Origin: Pelargonium nanum
Taxonomy: Eukaryota > Streptophyta > Magnoliopsida > Geraniales > Geraniaceae
Length of the DNA stretch: 27,728 bases
Direction of reading: 5' to 3'
Assembly: GCA_036897485.1 (NCBI GenBank)
Contig: JAYMTF010000967.1
Location: 1 to 27,728 of the forward strand
In this document: in pieces, positions 15,699 to 26,681 of the stretch
Numbering within the stretch: position 1 is the stretch's first letter
Layout of the letters: each line of letters starts with the position of its first letter
Program-made: the position numbers and the translations under genes
The notes under the pieces: generated by a model
Told to the model about the DNA's origin: nothing
Databases searched by the model: none
The model's input: the letters and a program-made list of their open reading frames with translations, nothing else

Positions 15699-16491
15699 AT
15701 CTCCTTTGCACGTTGTTGTAAATCATTAACTGGAGTGTTGTTGCGCTTTGGCACCACACCAGACAAACAAACAGACTAGGGCTGAGTGTCAAAGGAAAAA
15801 AATGCATTGTAAATGATTGACTGGTGGAGAGTGCAATTATGCTTTTTGGTAGACTATAGGGTTTTTTCTTAATCAGTTGGGTTTCAAAGAAAATGTCATT
15901 TGTCTTATTTGTTTTCGGGGCGGGCTTGTTGGTGGGTGGAAGGAACACACTTGAAAACAGTTAACGAGGATGCTTGATAATGGTTGTTCATTATTTACAC
16001 AACTTGTGAATTTGTATTGAAGCCATTTATTTTACCCTCCACAGTTTCAGTAAATATGCATGTGGCTGTTGTATGAAAAATGTTGCCATGACTTTTGGAT
16101 CGTATGTGATATAAATAATTATATTTGGTCCTTGTACTTGTCTTGATTGGTCACATAAAAGGTGACGGAATCGAATTAATGAAGCTTTTTAGGCCTCAGT
16201 AGAAAATTCCTCGGTACAAACTGAGACGATTGTTGCTTGTTGGGACTTAGGTGATTGTTGATTAATTCAAACAGACTTGGGCCTAATTTAATGTTTGAAG
16301 CCCAATGAAGTTGGATGAAAAGGCCCAACAAATTGGAAATCTAATAATGTTTTTTTTTTTCTGAAACAATATAATAATGTGTTTTATTAAAAAAGAAATT
16401 GATATTCATCAAGTTTACATTCTGGGCCAAAAGAAAAAGACCACATTGATAAGGCCCATCAAACGCTTGAACAAATATATAAAAAAAAAGA
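15699..16491. other. Kinase 3' UTR and convergent spacer
   Basis: This stretch holds the kinase 3' UTR, probably several hundred T-rich bases, and then non-coding DNA up to the 3' end of the tRNA gene on the other strand. AT-rich signals such as GATATAAATAATT near 16109 could serve for polyadenylation. No gene is seen. Confidence 0.6.
16478..16491 (-). terminator. RNA polymerase III terminator of the tRNA gene
   Basis: Directly after the 3' end of the tRNA, the - strand reads through one base into a run of nine T residues (A run at 16481-16489 on the + strand). T runs of four or more terminate RNA polymerase III. Confidence 0.85.
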
Positions 16492-16563
16492 CGCCGTTGC
16501 CGGGGATCGAACCCGGGTCACCCGCGTGACAGGCGGGAATACTTACCACTATACTACAACGAC
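16492..16563 (-). tRNA. trnD-GTC: tRNA-Asp (anticodon GTC)
   Basis: The - strand carries a complete 72-nt cloverleaf without intron. The acceptor stem pairs GTCGTTG with CAACGGC (one GT pair) and leaves the discriminator G. The D arm contains the A box (TAGTATAGTGGT), the anticodon GTC is at + strand 16528-16530 within CCTGTCACG, and the T arm has the B box GGTTCGATCCC. CCA is not encoded, as expected for a nuclear gene. The sequence looks like the standard cytosolic plant tRNA-Asp, so a plastid or mitochondrial insertion is unlikely. It lies in the gap between the convergent kinase and DUF3511 genes, in the orientation of the latter. Confidence 0.97.
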
Positions 16564-17704
16564 CTTTTTGTATCTTAAAGCCCTATAAAAGATTACTTAG
16601 TGGTAATTGAAAACCTGCCCTACGCTTTAATAATCTATTGGTGGGCAGTGAAAAATGAAAATGAAGTGTTTTTCAAAGATTGTATTTTACTTGATAAATG
16701 TATATTTGAGTCGCCAACAAATAATTACAGTTATAAAAGGACTGAAAATGATTCTTTTGTCTACTTTTACTCTAAGAAATCAATCATCTACACCAATTTA
16801 AGAAAAAACAATGTTTTATGTAAGAATAAATTGTACTAGTAGAATAGGAAACCAAAAACCTTTTAATTGTGTTGTTGAATTTAATGATGTTTACACTTGA
16901 TACCTAACTCTCACCCATTTTTAATGCCAACTCAACAGGCACAATTAAATGATACTGACAGTTTTTGGATACTCAACGGGTGGTTTTCATTAGGGCAACT
17001 CCAATGCTAGTTGCTAAGGAGGCTCTAAGCTTGGAGTAATGGGCGCTAGTGGAGAATTTGTTGGCAGCGGCGCTTCGGCAAGCGTCGGCTCCAAGGCTAT
17101 TTAGTTTTATTTTTTTATTATATCTATATTAAACCTGCATGCTTCTGCAATTTTTTGTGGCCACCAAAATGTCAGGCATATATGCCAATACATGAAACCA
17201 GAAAGAAGACAAATAACCAAAAATAGAACCAATGAATTCATCACATTTGCACCATCAGAAGACACCTCTAAATGGATTGTCCCAAGGGCATGAACCTAGG
17301 TTTGAACTAAGAGCTTTTGTTAAGAAATGGCTCTCAGCCCCAAACAATGTTAACAAATTTCTATAGTGAGGTTAGAGAAAGCTTTAGTGTGAATGAACTA
17401 AAACAATGTTTGTGTGATAAATACTAACAAAGGATAACAAATAATGTGCCATGAAACCTGTGCATTGATCGAGTCTTTTTAGTATCCACCATCAAATTCT
17501 TAGCTTAATTGGGATGATTATCTAGAAAATGAAAAACCCATCTGCCTACACTAGCAAAGTAAAAGCAAAAGCAAAAATGGCCAAATATGGGAGGGAATTA
17601 TAAGAATGAAGTCTAATAATGAATAGAGTTAAAATGTAGACAAATTATTGAAGGCCACATTGTGGATTGATTCATAGAGTAATGATAAATTAGGGATTGT
17701 GAAA
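16564..17704. other. Spacer between tRNA-Asp and the DUF3511 gene
   Basis: No supported gene. The part near the tRNA is its upstream flank. A GC-richer patch at about 16993-17100 may be part of a MITE. The last few hundred bases before 17705 are the 3' UTR of the - strand DUF3511 gene. Confidence 0.6.
16993..17100. mobile_element. Possible PIF/Harbinger-type MITE end
   Basis: GGGCAACTCCAATGCT starts at 16993, directly after TTA (16990-16992), the target triplet favoured by PIF/Harbinger elements. An imperfect inverted match (AGCTTGGAGT) follows at about 17029. The patch is markedly richer in GC than its surroundings. I could not find the opposite terminal repeat, so this may be a truncated copy or chance. 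Confidence 0.25.
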
Positions 17705-18073
17705 TTACCACCAGCCATAGACAACTCTGGAGTACTTGTCTTTGATCCACCTAAAGCTCTTCCTGAGAGACCCTTTAACCTTACCTTCCACACTGTAAAC
17801 CTTGTAGCTAGCAACTCTCTTCTTCCTCTGCAGCTCTGGGTCACTCAACCTCCAGCTCTTCCCATTTCTGGACTTGCCTTTCTTCAACTTCACTTCATTC
17901 TTCCTCATCTCTATCTGTGTCGATGCATAGGATGCACTGTAGCACCTAAGATCTTGCATCCCATGGCTGCCATTGCCAGTGCCAGATGATGTGGGTCCCG
18001 CCACAGCTCCATCTCCATCTCCATCTCCATGGTTCCTTCCATCGCCGCATGATTTGGATCGCAAATCCTCCAT
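17705..18073 (-). CDS. DUF3511 domain protein (single exon, 122 aa)
   Basis: This is a complete intronless frame from ATG at 18073 to TAA at 17705. The N-terminus reads MEDLRSKSCGDGR, followed by a low-complexity Asp-Gly stretch (residues 16-22), encoded by a CTCCAT hexanucleotide repeat, and the RCYSASYAS block near 43-51. The C-terminal half is the strongly conserved DUF3511 domain: KSWRLSDPELQRKKRVASYK, VYSVEGKVKGSLRKSFRWIK and the terminal YGWW. The domain is very basic, with no signal peptide or membrane segment. Family proteins are small, plant-specific and of unknown biochemical function. The WW terminus and full length indicate an intact gene. The start matches the usual family N-terminus, although an out-of-frame ATG lies upstream. 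Confidence 0.95.
   Translation of the reverse strand: MEDLRSKSCGDGRNHGDGDGDGAVAGPTSSGTGNGSHGMQDLRCYSASYASTQIEMRKNEVKLKKGKSRNGKSWRLSDPELQRKKRVASYKVYSVEGKVKGSLRKSFRWIKDKYSRVVYGWW
18007..18030. repeat. CTCCAT hexanucleotide repeat inside the DUF3511 coding region
   Basis: Four perfect CTCCAT units read on the - strand as GGAGAT codon pairs and encode the Gly-Asp run near residues 16-22. Because the unit is six bases, length changes would keep the frame. Confidence 0.85.
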
Positions 18074-18242
18074 AAATTAATAAATCGATTGATTCCACAA
18101 ACACAAGGATCTGTGACTTCACTACTCTTCGTCTTCTTCTTCTTGTTGTTGTTGTTCAAGAGTATTGGAAGCTGGGAATCGCTTGGTGGGAGGATTTTGG
18201 GCATTTCAGAGGAAGCTAAAATTACGCGAACCGCAGACCGAG

Positions 18243-18258
18243 ACGGACACGTGTCCGT
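18243..18258. promoter_or_regulatory. 16-bp perfect palindrome around a G-box
   Basis: ACGGACACGTGTCCGT is identical to its reverse complement over 16 bases and centres on CACGTG. It lies 170-185 bases before the DUF3511 start codon, a normal promoter or leader distance. Such symmetry is what a bZIP or bHLH dimer would contact. The site fits ABRE/G-box elements; the actual factor is unknown. Confidence 0.6.
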
Positions 18259-18372
18259 GTATCTGTTTCTTATATTTCGCTCCTCCGAGTCGGTACTACA
18301 ATACAAAGGTAGTGCGTATCGGGTGTGCCTGCTCTACCTACAGTTATCTACTAGTATGCTTTGATTTTAGTT

Positions 18373-18410
18373 GATCACATCACTAATGTGATCTACGGAG
18401 ATCACGTGAC
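18373..18410. promoter_or_regulatory. Inverted repeat with adjacent G-box
   Basis: GATCACAT (18373-18380) and ATGTGATC (18386-18393) form an 8-bp perfect inverted repeat with a 5-base loop. GATCACGTGAC follows at 18400-18410 and repeats the GATCAC half-site with a CACGTG core. It lies about 300-340 bases before the DUF3511 start. Confidence 0.4.
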
Positions 18411-19320
18411 ATGTTCCCTATAAATGAAAACTGTATAAATATATACATGAGTTATGATTCAATTGACAACGCGACATGAGATTGTGTTAAAAGCTCTCGA
18501 GTTTGAATATGATAACAATCAGGTCAAGAAAAGTGGTTAAACTTATTTGTAAAAATATGCTAAAAAAATAGTATATTGAAGCTTCATCAATATTACATAA
18601 GTCATCAAAAAGTAAATAATATTGTCTAATTCTTAGCTCTCCAATTGAGTTATGTCACTCTGTTTTTTTTATGTGCAAGTGCCTTTAAAGGTGAAAAAGT
18701 GTTACCAAACAAAGCCGGTTAGCCATTATATGTATCCAGAATTGTTAATTTTTCAAAAGATATTAATGACAGTTCATTTATAATTTATAACTAAAAAAAT
18801 CGGTCATTTTTACAAATCTGATCTTAGCAATGTCCCTTTAGAAGAACAACTATTTTATATCACATTTCCAACCAACAAAAACTAATTTAGCAGAAATAAA
18901 ATGGCTGTAAAAGCTACTATCCATATTTGAGTAAATATTATGTATCCAAACTATATATGCCATCCTAACAAAACCTTATGTACATAATTCCGAAACCGCA
19001 AGCACATGAAGCACAAGATCAGTAATCAGTACATTCATTGTCAACAATTCCCAACTTCCCTTTCTAATCGTAACATTAGCCAACATTAAGTCAAAACAGT
19101 ATTACAAATTGCTCACTGCACTGCACTACTACACAGCCTACCACCAAAGCCTTCTACTCTTACAATCTGACCAAGTAGTCTCTACCAGAGGAAAATGCAA
19201 GCTTCAACTCAGCAATTAAGAAATACAACAGAGTATGGTACCGCCTCAAATGGAAGCAAAGCCAAGCCGCCCTGGCAATTTGTGTTCCAGAGTAATAGAT
19301 ATTGGAGGACTTCGGGTTCA

Positions 19321-22300
19321 TCACGTCTTCCCCTTTCGATTCATTAAGTCGTGATAATATAGAAGAACACACATAGGTTGACCAAGAATGCTGAAGATGA
19401 ACCAGAAGACCATATTTCCAACCTAGCATTTGAAAGAAAGAAAGAAAAGGATACGGGGAAGAACTATGAGTTAGGAATTGCACTCTAACAAATGAAAATT
19501 AATATCAACAAACTGAATGATGTATCCCAACCGAAAAAATCGCCATCTGATCAAAAGCAACAATGCCCCCATAAAATCTTATGAAGTATGGCTTCATAGA
19601 GTTGAGAGTTCATATTTCTTGTGGTCCATTACAAATATATTTGACTTATCAAAAGAGATGAAATGTTAATTTATTCATTTCACTCTTATAATAGCATTTC
19701 CATAAATTTCATGCTTTATTTATTCACTTGACAGTGTAAAATTATCTCCCCAGGTTGCAGCCTTCTTAATCTCTATTAGTATCTTTGAAGAAAACCAGCC
19801 CAACACATTTCCAAAATGGTTAGAATTCTGATTGTAGTAAAGTTTCTGATGGACCAGAACAAACCTCTATTTATAAACCGACCATATATATTAAAAGTTC
19901 CAGATTTAACAATATACCTAGATTATATTCCAGTAGAAGTTCCAGTCTTATAAATTGAAAAATAAAAAAATTAAATTAAGCTTCATGACAATGTTTGATA
20001 AGTTAAGAGTTACCATTGAATTTCTGTACTTGTTTTGCAGATAGTTTGTGATCAACACCAACGGAACCTGATTCAAAGAAACAAAGAAAACAAAAATTCT
20101 CGTATATTACATGCTAGTACAAAATGCTAGAATAGCTGAAATGCTGAATCTCAAAAATACCTTATCTCTTCTTATTTACTTATTTATTTTCTTTTAAAAC
20201 AAATGTTCAAAGCTCAATTTTTTTTACCTGAAACATTATTCCAATGAAAGCCCATAACTTGAACACGTGGCAAGGAACAGCAATGCACAGCTGCAGATGT
20301 ATAATATATGAGTACGAGCAGATACCAAAGAACTTCAACAATTAAACACAATCAATTTTATCTTTGCAATAATTTTATGAGAGAGAAGATATAAGGTTTT
20401 TCATTTATTTATTTAAAGCATAACCATGCCTCATTGGCTATTTCAGAGTGTGAGTCCCTAAGACCATATAACCCAAATGAGTTAAATCTCTTCACTCTTT
20501 TTGTTCTCATCATGACATCATACAGCACTCCTGATTCCACAGGTTTTCTTTTGCATGTAGTTCTTTCTTTTCTTCCTTTCCTTATTTTTGGTATATTTTC
20601 CCTTCCCCTCGAATAGAGTTACACATTATAAGCAGGAAAAGAAGTACCCTGCCCTTCAAGATTGTGTTTTTTTTATCAGCATCTGAATCCTTCAAATAAA
20701 ATAAGTACCACCTTTGGCTTCTGAGACCACAGTATGAGTATGAAGTTGCTGCAACCGTATTTTCAGATACTAAATTTTAATTCCATCTATGTCTAACCAT
20801 GAAACATCTTCTGACTTCATATACCCAAAAGATGAGAGTTCATCCTATCTATAGGTCATACATTCACCAAGTACACACAATATATGAATCTTTCCATAAT
20901 CAAAGAGCTGAATACAACATATAATAAAAATGAAAAGAGAAGCGTTGTATTAGCAACATACCTCATGGAATATGGCAGATACAAGAAAAGAGATAACGAT
21001 AGCAACTCCCTGAAAAAAAGAAAATCTGAATATGTAAAAGAGCATAACTAAAGAGCCTTTTAAATGATTGCCATAAAGGTCTCAATGTTTGCTCAAACAG
21101 AGATAAATAATATCACCCTACGGCAAAAAAGGTTGTTCAAAAGACATGCAATGAATCCTCATCTTCTTCAAGTTATACAAAAACTCAAATAGACACATAA
21201 ATAGCATAGAAAATTTCAGATAGAGTAGGTATTAACCCATGGATTATCCTTCAAGGACAAACTTGAGCTACACGTAATGATAATTACACATAATAAAGTT
21301 CATGAGCTCAAGCAGCCCACAATAGCAGTGGAAGAAAACTAAATCAGTAAACAGATGAGTCAGTAAACAAGCCTTGAAGTCAGAAGAAAAGAAGAAAAAA
21401 ACTCAGGCATATGTCTATGGTCAACCACATTACATCACTACAGCATTAATTTTGACTTTTTTATGCAGTTTAAAGTGTGCCTCAAAAATAGAAATGAAGG
21501 TTTAGGAGTCACATTCTGACGAGAGAAAGCAAGGACCTTAAAGTTGTAACAAGGTTCATCTAAAAGCATCCACATGTTTTTTTCAGAGAACAGGATACAC
21601 AAGATGATTACAAGTAGATCTAAATATTAATATGTTCTGTAGTCATGAAGTTTCCTAAAACCATACTTTTGGTTCCACTAGGCACTATATGGTTTAATAT
21701 GACGAAAACTGGAGAAAGAATATATGGGGACAAGTAGTTAATTGACATCATCCAATACAATGCCACAGAGGTCAATACAGGCAAAAATGTGAATTCCACA
21801 AATCACAATTCCATCACATATTTTATGTAAAAGCTTTAGTAGGAACTCTTGTGTAGACCAAGGAACAAATTTTGCAACAAACAGTACAAAGTAAACAGAC
21901 AAGAACTGGTAGAGTAGGCCCAAATATATAACAATAAGAATAGCATTTATCCACTTGGCAAGTCCTTCTAGCATTCTTTGGAACTTAAAGCAAAGAGAAA
22001 GTTTATTACCCTCGATATCCCGTGCCGTAAACAAGGAAAATAGATATGACGAACCATCCACTTGTGAACAGGCTGCAATCCACCATAAGAGAATAATCAT
22101 AACCACTTCAAATATAACTTGCTTTTATACTGTTTTCTTTTAAAGTATTCCACTTCATGGTAACTTCAGGCACCCAATTAGTAAGCAAAGGATATATAGT
22201 AACCAGAAGTAAAGTAATCTGTAATATTTGCAGTCCGATTGGCTAGTGGAGTCAAACTTCCTTAAGGTTGTAAACCTAAACACTAAACTCAGCCAAAATG

Positions 22301-25300
22301 ATCTTTCACATATAATAGAATAAAGCGCATGCAAATAAATAAATACAAAAGGACATTTAGCGGCCTCATCATATTTAAGTTAAATACAGTCCAATATCCC
22401 AGACAGATCTACATAGCTAGATATCAAGCTGGACGTATTAGAAAAACAATAGAGAGTGCCATAGACAGCATTTATAAAAATATCAAAACTGAAAATGAAT
22501 AAAGAACATACCATATTCCACATTCTCCAGTACTGATGACAGATGCCGAACCAGGAAACGTGCACAACACAATTAATCCATAAGTCCATTTCATCAAAAA
22601 GTTGTTGAAAGCACAGATTGATAAAAGGAATTCAAAGAATATGGAACCTACCTCCTCAACTGTTTTGGCATTCCACCAGTCCTTGTAGAACTCACGGTCA
22701 CCAAAACGAAGAAGCTCAGCAAGTATATTTAACCTATATTTGCAAAAGTAAGCAGAGTAATATCTTCAATGTAATACAACTCATAAGAATAAGCATTTGA
22801 AATTGATGATACTCATCTGAAAAATTGTAATCCATAATAAATAAATAAATAAAAAGGCCCAAAGTAAACTTTTCATCTAAAGAAACATAGATCTTGAAAG
22901 TGATTTTTATCATAATAGCAAATCTCTCTCTCTCAGATATTGAGTAGGTAACAATTCCAAGTTTGGGGTGAAAGATTGAATTTGCTGAAAAATAAAATAT
23001 GTCCATAGATACTGCATCTAGGAAGTGGGAAATAATAAGAACTCATATTTACAGTCGTAGGCAGAAAGAGATGCCGAAATTTTCATGAAATTACTCGACA
23101 ATATCTGGATAAACCAAGTGCATATATATGACACACACAAATCCTTCACTGACTCAAGGAGAGCATACACACCAGAGATGGAAAAGGCAGTAGAACATGC
23201 AGAGCCACACATATAGATTTGGCACTGAAAGCTTCAAAACCCTCTCTATGGCATATAAAAGGTTCCCTTTCAAAGGATGTTGCGAATTCCGAACAATAGG
23301 ATTAATATACTGCAGAATCATACCAACAAAGGCATGTCAGCATATACCCTAGTCTAGTTTTACATAACAAGCAAAACTAATCATATCACAAAGTAATCAA
23401 AACTTACTTGTTCTATGATAAATCCCATAAGTCCAGTAAAGACAACCAACTTGATAAGTTGACGAGCCACCCAACCTTTTCGAACAAATGCTGTGCGAGG
23501 ATAACTTTGCTACATGAAAAAGACCATAACAATTGTATAACCTCAAATCCTCAATCTTTGGGTGAACATAAACACAAAGCCATGTAGAGAGAACAGTAAT
23601 GTAAGCAAATCCTCAAACACATAGAGAATTAAAAGGAAATAACAAAGCCCCATCAGTGTTATGTAATTATTTACTCCCTCGTTTTTTTAAGTCTTATAAT
23701 TGGGCATCAAATAATAAAACAGAATTCCAAATTTGAGCTTTTGTGTGTGTGGATAAAGTGAATTCATTTCCTGAACACCAAAATTACTACTAGAACTTGA
23801 GTTTTTAATTTTTTTGAAACAAGGTTTTTGTACCTCTTAGAGCACACAACTAATGCTCAAGGGTGAAGACTGAGCACTGATATGCTTTATAATAATAACA
23901 TGAAACTGATATATAATCTTGGATTTAAGTCCACGAAAAAAAAACTTTAAGTGCATTTACCTGGTAGCATAACGTTGGAGCAACCATGAAATATGCCAAA
24001 CTCTTCAAGCTTACATTATAAGTATGATCCACATTCAAAGCACCAGGCAGGACTTCCCCCTAATATTGCAGCACAATTAATTCATTTTAGAGTGATTGTT
24101 CAGAAGAAATTCTATTGTCTGAGAAAGGAAACAATAGAGAGGGAGAGAGAGAGAGAGAGAGAGACTGCTTTCTTCATACAATAAAAAGTCAAAACTCATT
24201 CTAAAGTGGGCTGGGTTAGTCTTGCAGATGTAAAGATTGAAAAAGAAGAGTTAGAATCTCACAATGATTGTTACACCTATAACAGTAAATATAGCTGAAA
24301 CAATCTTATTAGTGCTTTTTTTTTTCTTTTCAAAGTTCAATGGATAGTGTAATGTCACCAAATATAATCCATCCCATTTGCCTGATTGTGAGTTAGGAAA
24401 TGAGCACAATTACACAAGTAACCTACGCCTGAACAATCTTTTCTACTCTATTCTTTGATATTTCAATTATGAATATATGTGTATATATAAAAAAAGGTAA
24501 TATCTAACAATAATCCACGAACTCTGTGAAGATAATGCAAGTTACCTTTTCAGCTGCCTTTGCAACTGCTCTCATGTCATAGTTTGTATGCGCATAAGAT
24601 ACCAACTTTAACCATACAACACAAGTAAATATCATTAACGTGACACCAGAAGACACAGCAGAATCACACCTGCACAATTGAAGTCAATAAGTCAAGTATT
24701 TTTATCCGTTCAGAAACTGGTAGAGGTTGTTTCAAGCTATTTAAGCGACCACATAATGAAGTCACTAAACATATATTTAACAAACTCAGATTCCCCTACT
24801 TTATGAAATAGCAGAATGACCAACATACAAACTATAAACTCAGTATAATCCCTTCATTTGTCTAGTGTTAAGCAAATTATTATATATTAATCTATGAAAT
24901 TTGGAACTCCTAGTGAATTCTTTTTTGGACATTGCTATTCCCTGATACCAAATTGAATTAGAGACATTGAAAACAAGATAAGAACCAACATTAAGTTGTA
25001 ACTAAACAATGGATTGAACAAAACACGACTCATGAAACCTCTAGATCCAACTCAAGTTTCTTCCACTGCATAAGAAATTTAGGCATCATCCTTTTTTTTT
25101 TCATTGGTTCATGTCAGGAATCCAAATATTTACATATGACAGAATGAAGCAAAGAAACAGACCTGAGAATCACAAAAACTGGAAACAAAACTGCAGCTGT
25201 GGTTATGATGATGTGAAGAGAAACAACAATCTGCGAATACAAGAAAGAAGTTAATTTCAAACAGTTAGGTACCCACTCATCATACAGGAATTTAAAATGC

Positions 25301-26648
25301 TATCATAACTGACAATGTTGGGCCAGCGACACACTGCATATATCCAAAGGCAATGCGAAGGTAATGGAATGTCAACAAGAAGAGAAGTAGAAAATTGAAC
25401 CACCAGAGGCATACAAACTTCTGATATAAAGAAGCATGATTAAAGACACTTTCCTAGAGCTAACCTTGTTTCAACTTAATTAAATCTTAGGAAACCCTTG
25501 TAGTCAATGTATTTCTAATATAGAAGAGAACTATAGTTGAAATCTCTCCACTGAGAGAAAACGCTATAGACCTCCAAGGAAATGTGAGAAAAGGCATGCG
25601 ATTGGTGACTACCCTTCCCAATTTAAATGCAGAAAAATTGACATTAAAGTAACAACTAATAAAGAGTTGTTAACAGATGATAGAAACTTGCCATGATTAC
25701 ATACCGGTTCAGTAATACGCTTTTGCTGTGCCGACTTTTCAACTATAAAGGCAGCAAGTGGGAAAATAGGAAGGGAAAGACTGCAACCAGAACAAGAATT
25801 CACAATTTTCTAAGTATGATTAATTATTCAACTCAACAAAACATTGAACAATAAAATTTTGAGCAAACATAATAGATAGGAAAAAGAGAGAGGAAACAAT
25901 ACCAACTCATGAACAGTGGCCAATCTCTCAAAGATGTTGAACTAAACCAAAAATCAGATCCCATTAACCAACCATACTGCAACCATTATAGGAAACAACA
26001 AAAAGAGAATGAGTCATCAAAAGCTGTGGGCCCTGACTAGACAATATACATTTCTTTTCGAAGCAAAAGGTCAACAAGATTGCAATCAGCATTCAACAAA
26101 ACTGAAAATGCAAAATGAGGAGGCACACCTTCATTAGATTCTCAATGATAAGCCTGCTATTTACAGCAACAAGCACTACTATACAGAGGTTGAAGAGTCC
26201 CGCATGGCTCTACACACACAATTCACACTAAAGTTCAGTATCCCGGTCCAAGAAAACAGCACAATTCAAGCAAACAATTTCACTAAAGAAAATACATGCT
26301 GCTTAAACACATGCAAGATTAAAACAGTGAATCTGAATTTCGATCAGCAACAAAAAAATTGATGCAAGAATCTAAAGCTGCTGCGACCTGTTTGAAGATA
26401 GCGTCGGAGCTGAGAGGGCTCTCCTTGATTCTCCGGTGAGCCGGAACACAGGGGCGGTAAGTATACTTGATCGCAAGATGCGCATCGTCGCCATTCCTGA
26501 CCTTCTCTTCAGCACCGGCTCGATTCTCCGGCGGAATTGAATTGGCGGCGTCCCCGATCCGATCCACCGCGTCGGCCGCAGGCTTATCATTAACAAAATT
26601 GGCAGGTCCTCCTCCATTGGCGGTGGGCCTCCGCCTGAGATCGGAGGA

Positions 26649-26681
<33 letters not shown>

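Larger units (their letters stand above)
18074..19320. other. DUF3511 promoter and DGAT1 3' flank
   Basis: On the - strand this runs from the DGAT1 stop (19321) to the DUF3511 start (18073). The part next to DUF3511 has a (CAA)n(GAA)n-type leader at about 18130-18157, the G-box palindrome at 18243-18258, a TATA-like AAATATAAG at about 18269-18277, and a small inverted repeat with another CACGTG at 18373-18410. The rest is AT-rich and holds the DGAT1 3' UTR; no clear AATAAA is seen for it. No other gene is evident. Confidence 0.55.

Noticed and set aside
16492..16563. tRNA-Asp as a plastid or mitochondrial insertion
   Set aside because: The sequence matches the cytosolic plant type, and a polymerase III T-run terminator follows directly, as in nuclear genes.
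16600..16839. 79-codon frame downstream of the tRNA
   Set aside because: It begins with GTG rather than ATG, has AT-rich low-complexity composition and shows no domain; it is chance open sequence.
21738..22106. 122-codon hydrophobic frame on the - strand within DGAT1
   Set aside because: It is mostly intron sequence running past exon 12 in the wrong frame; the spliced model uses 22072-22010 only.
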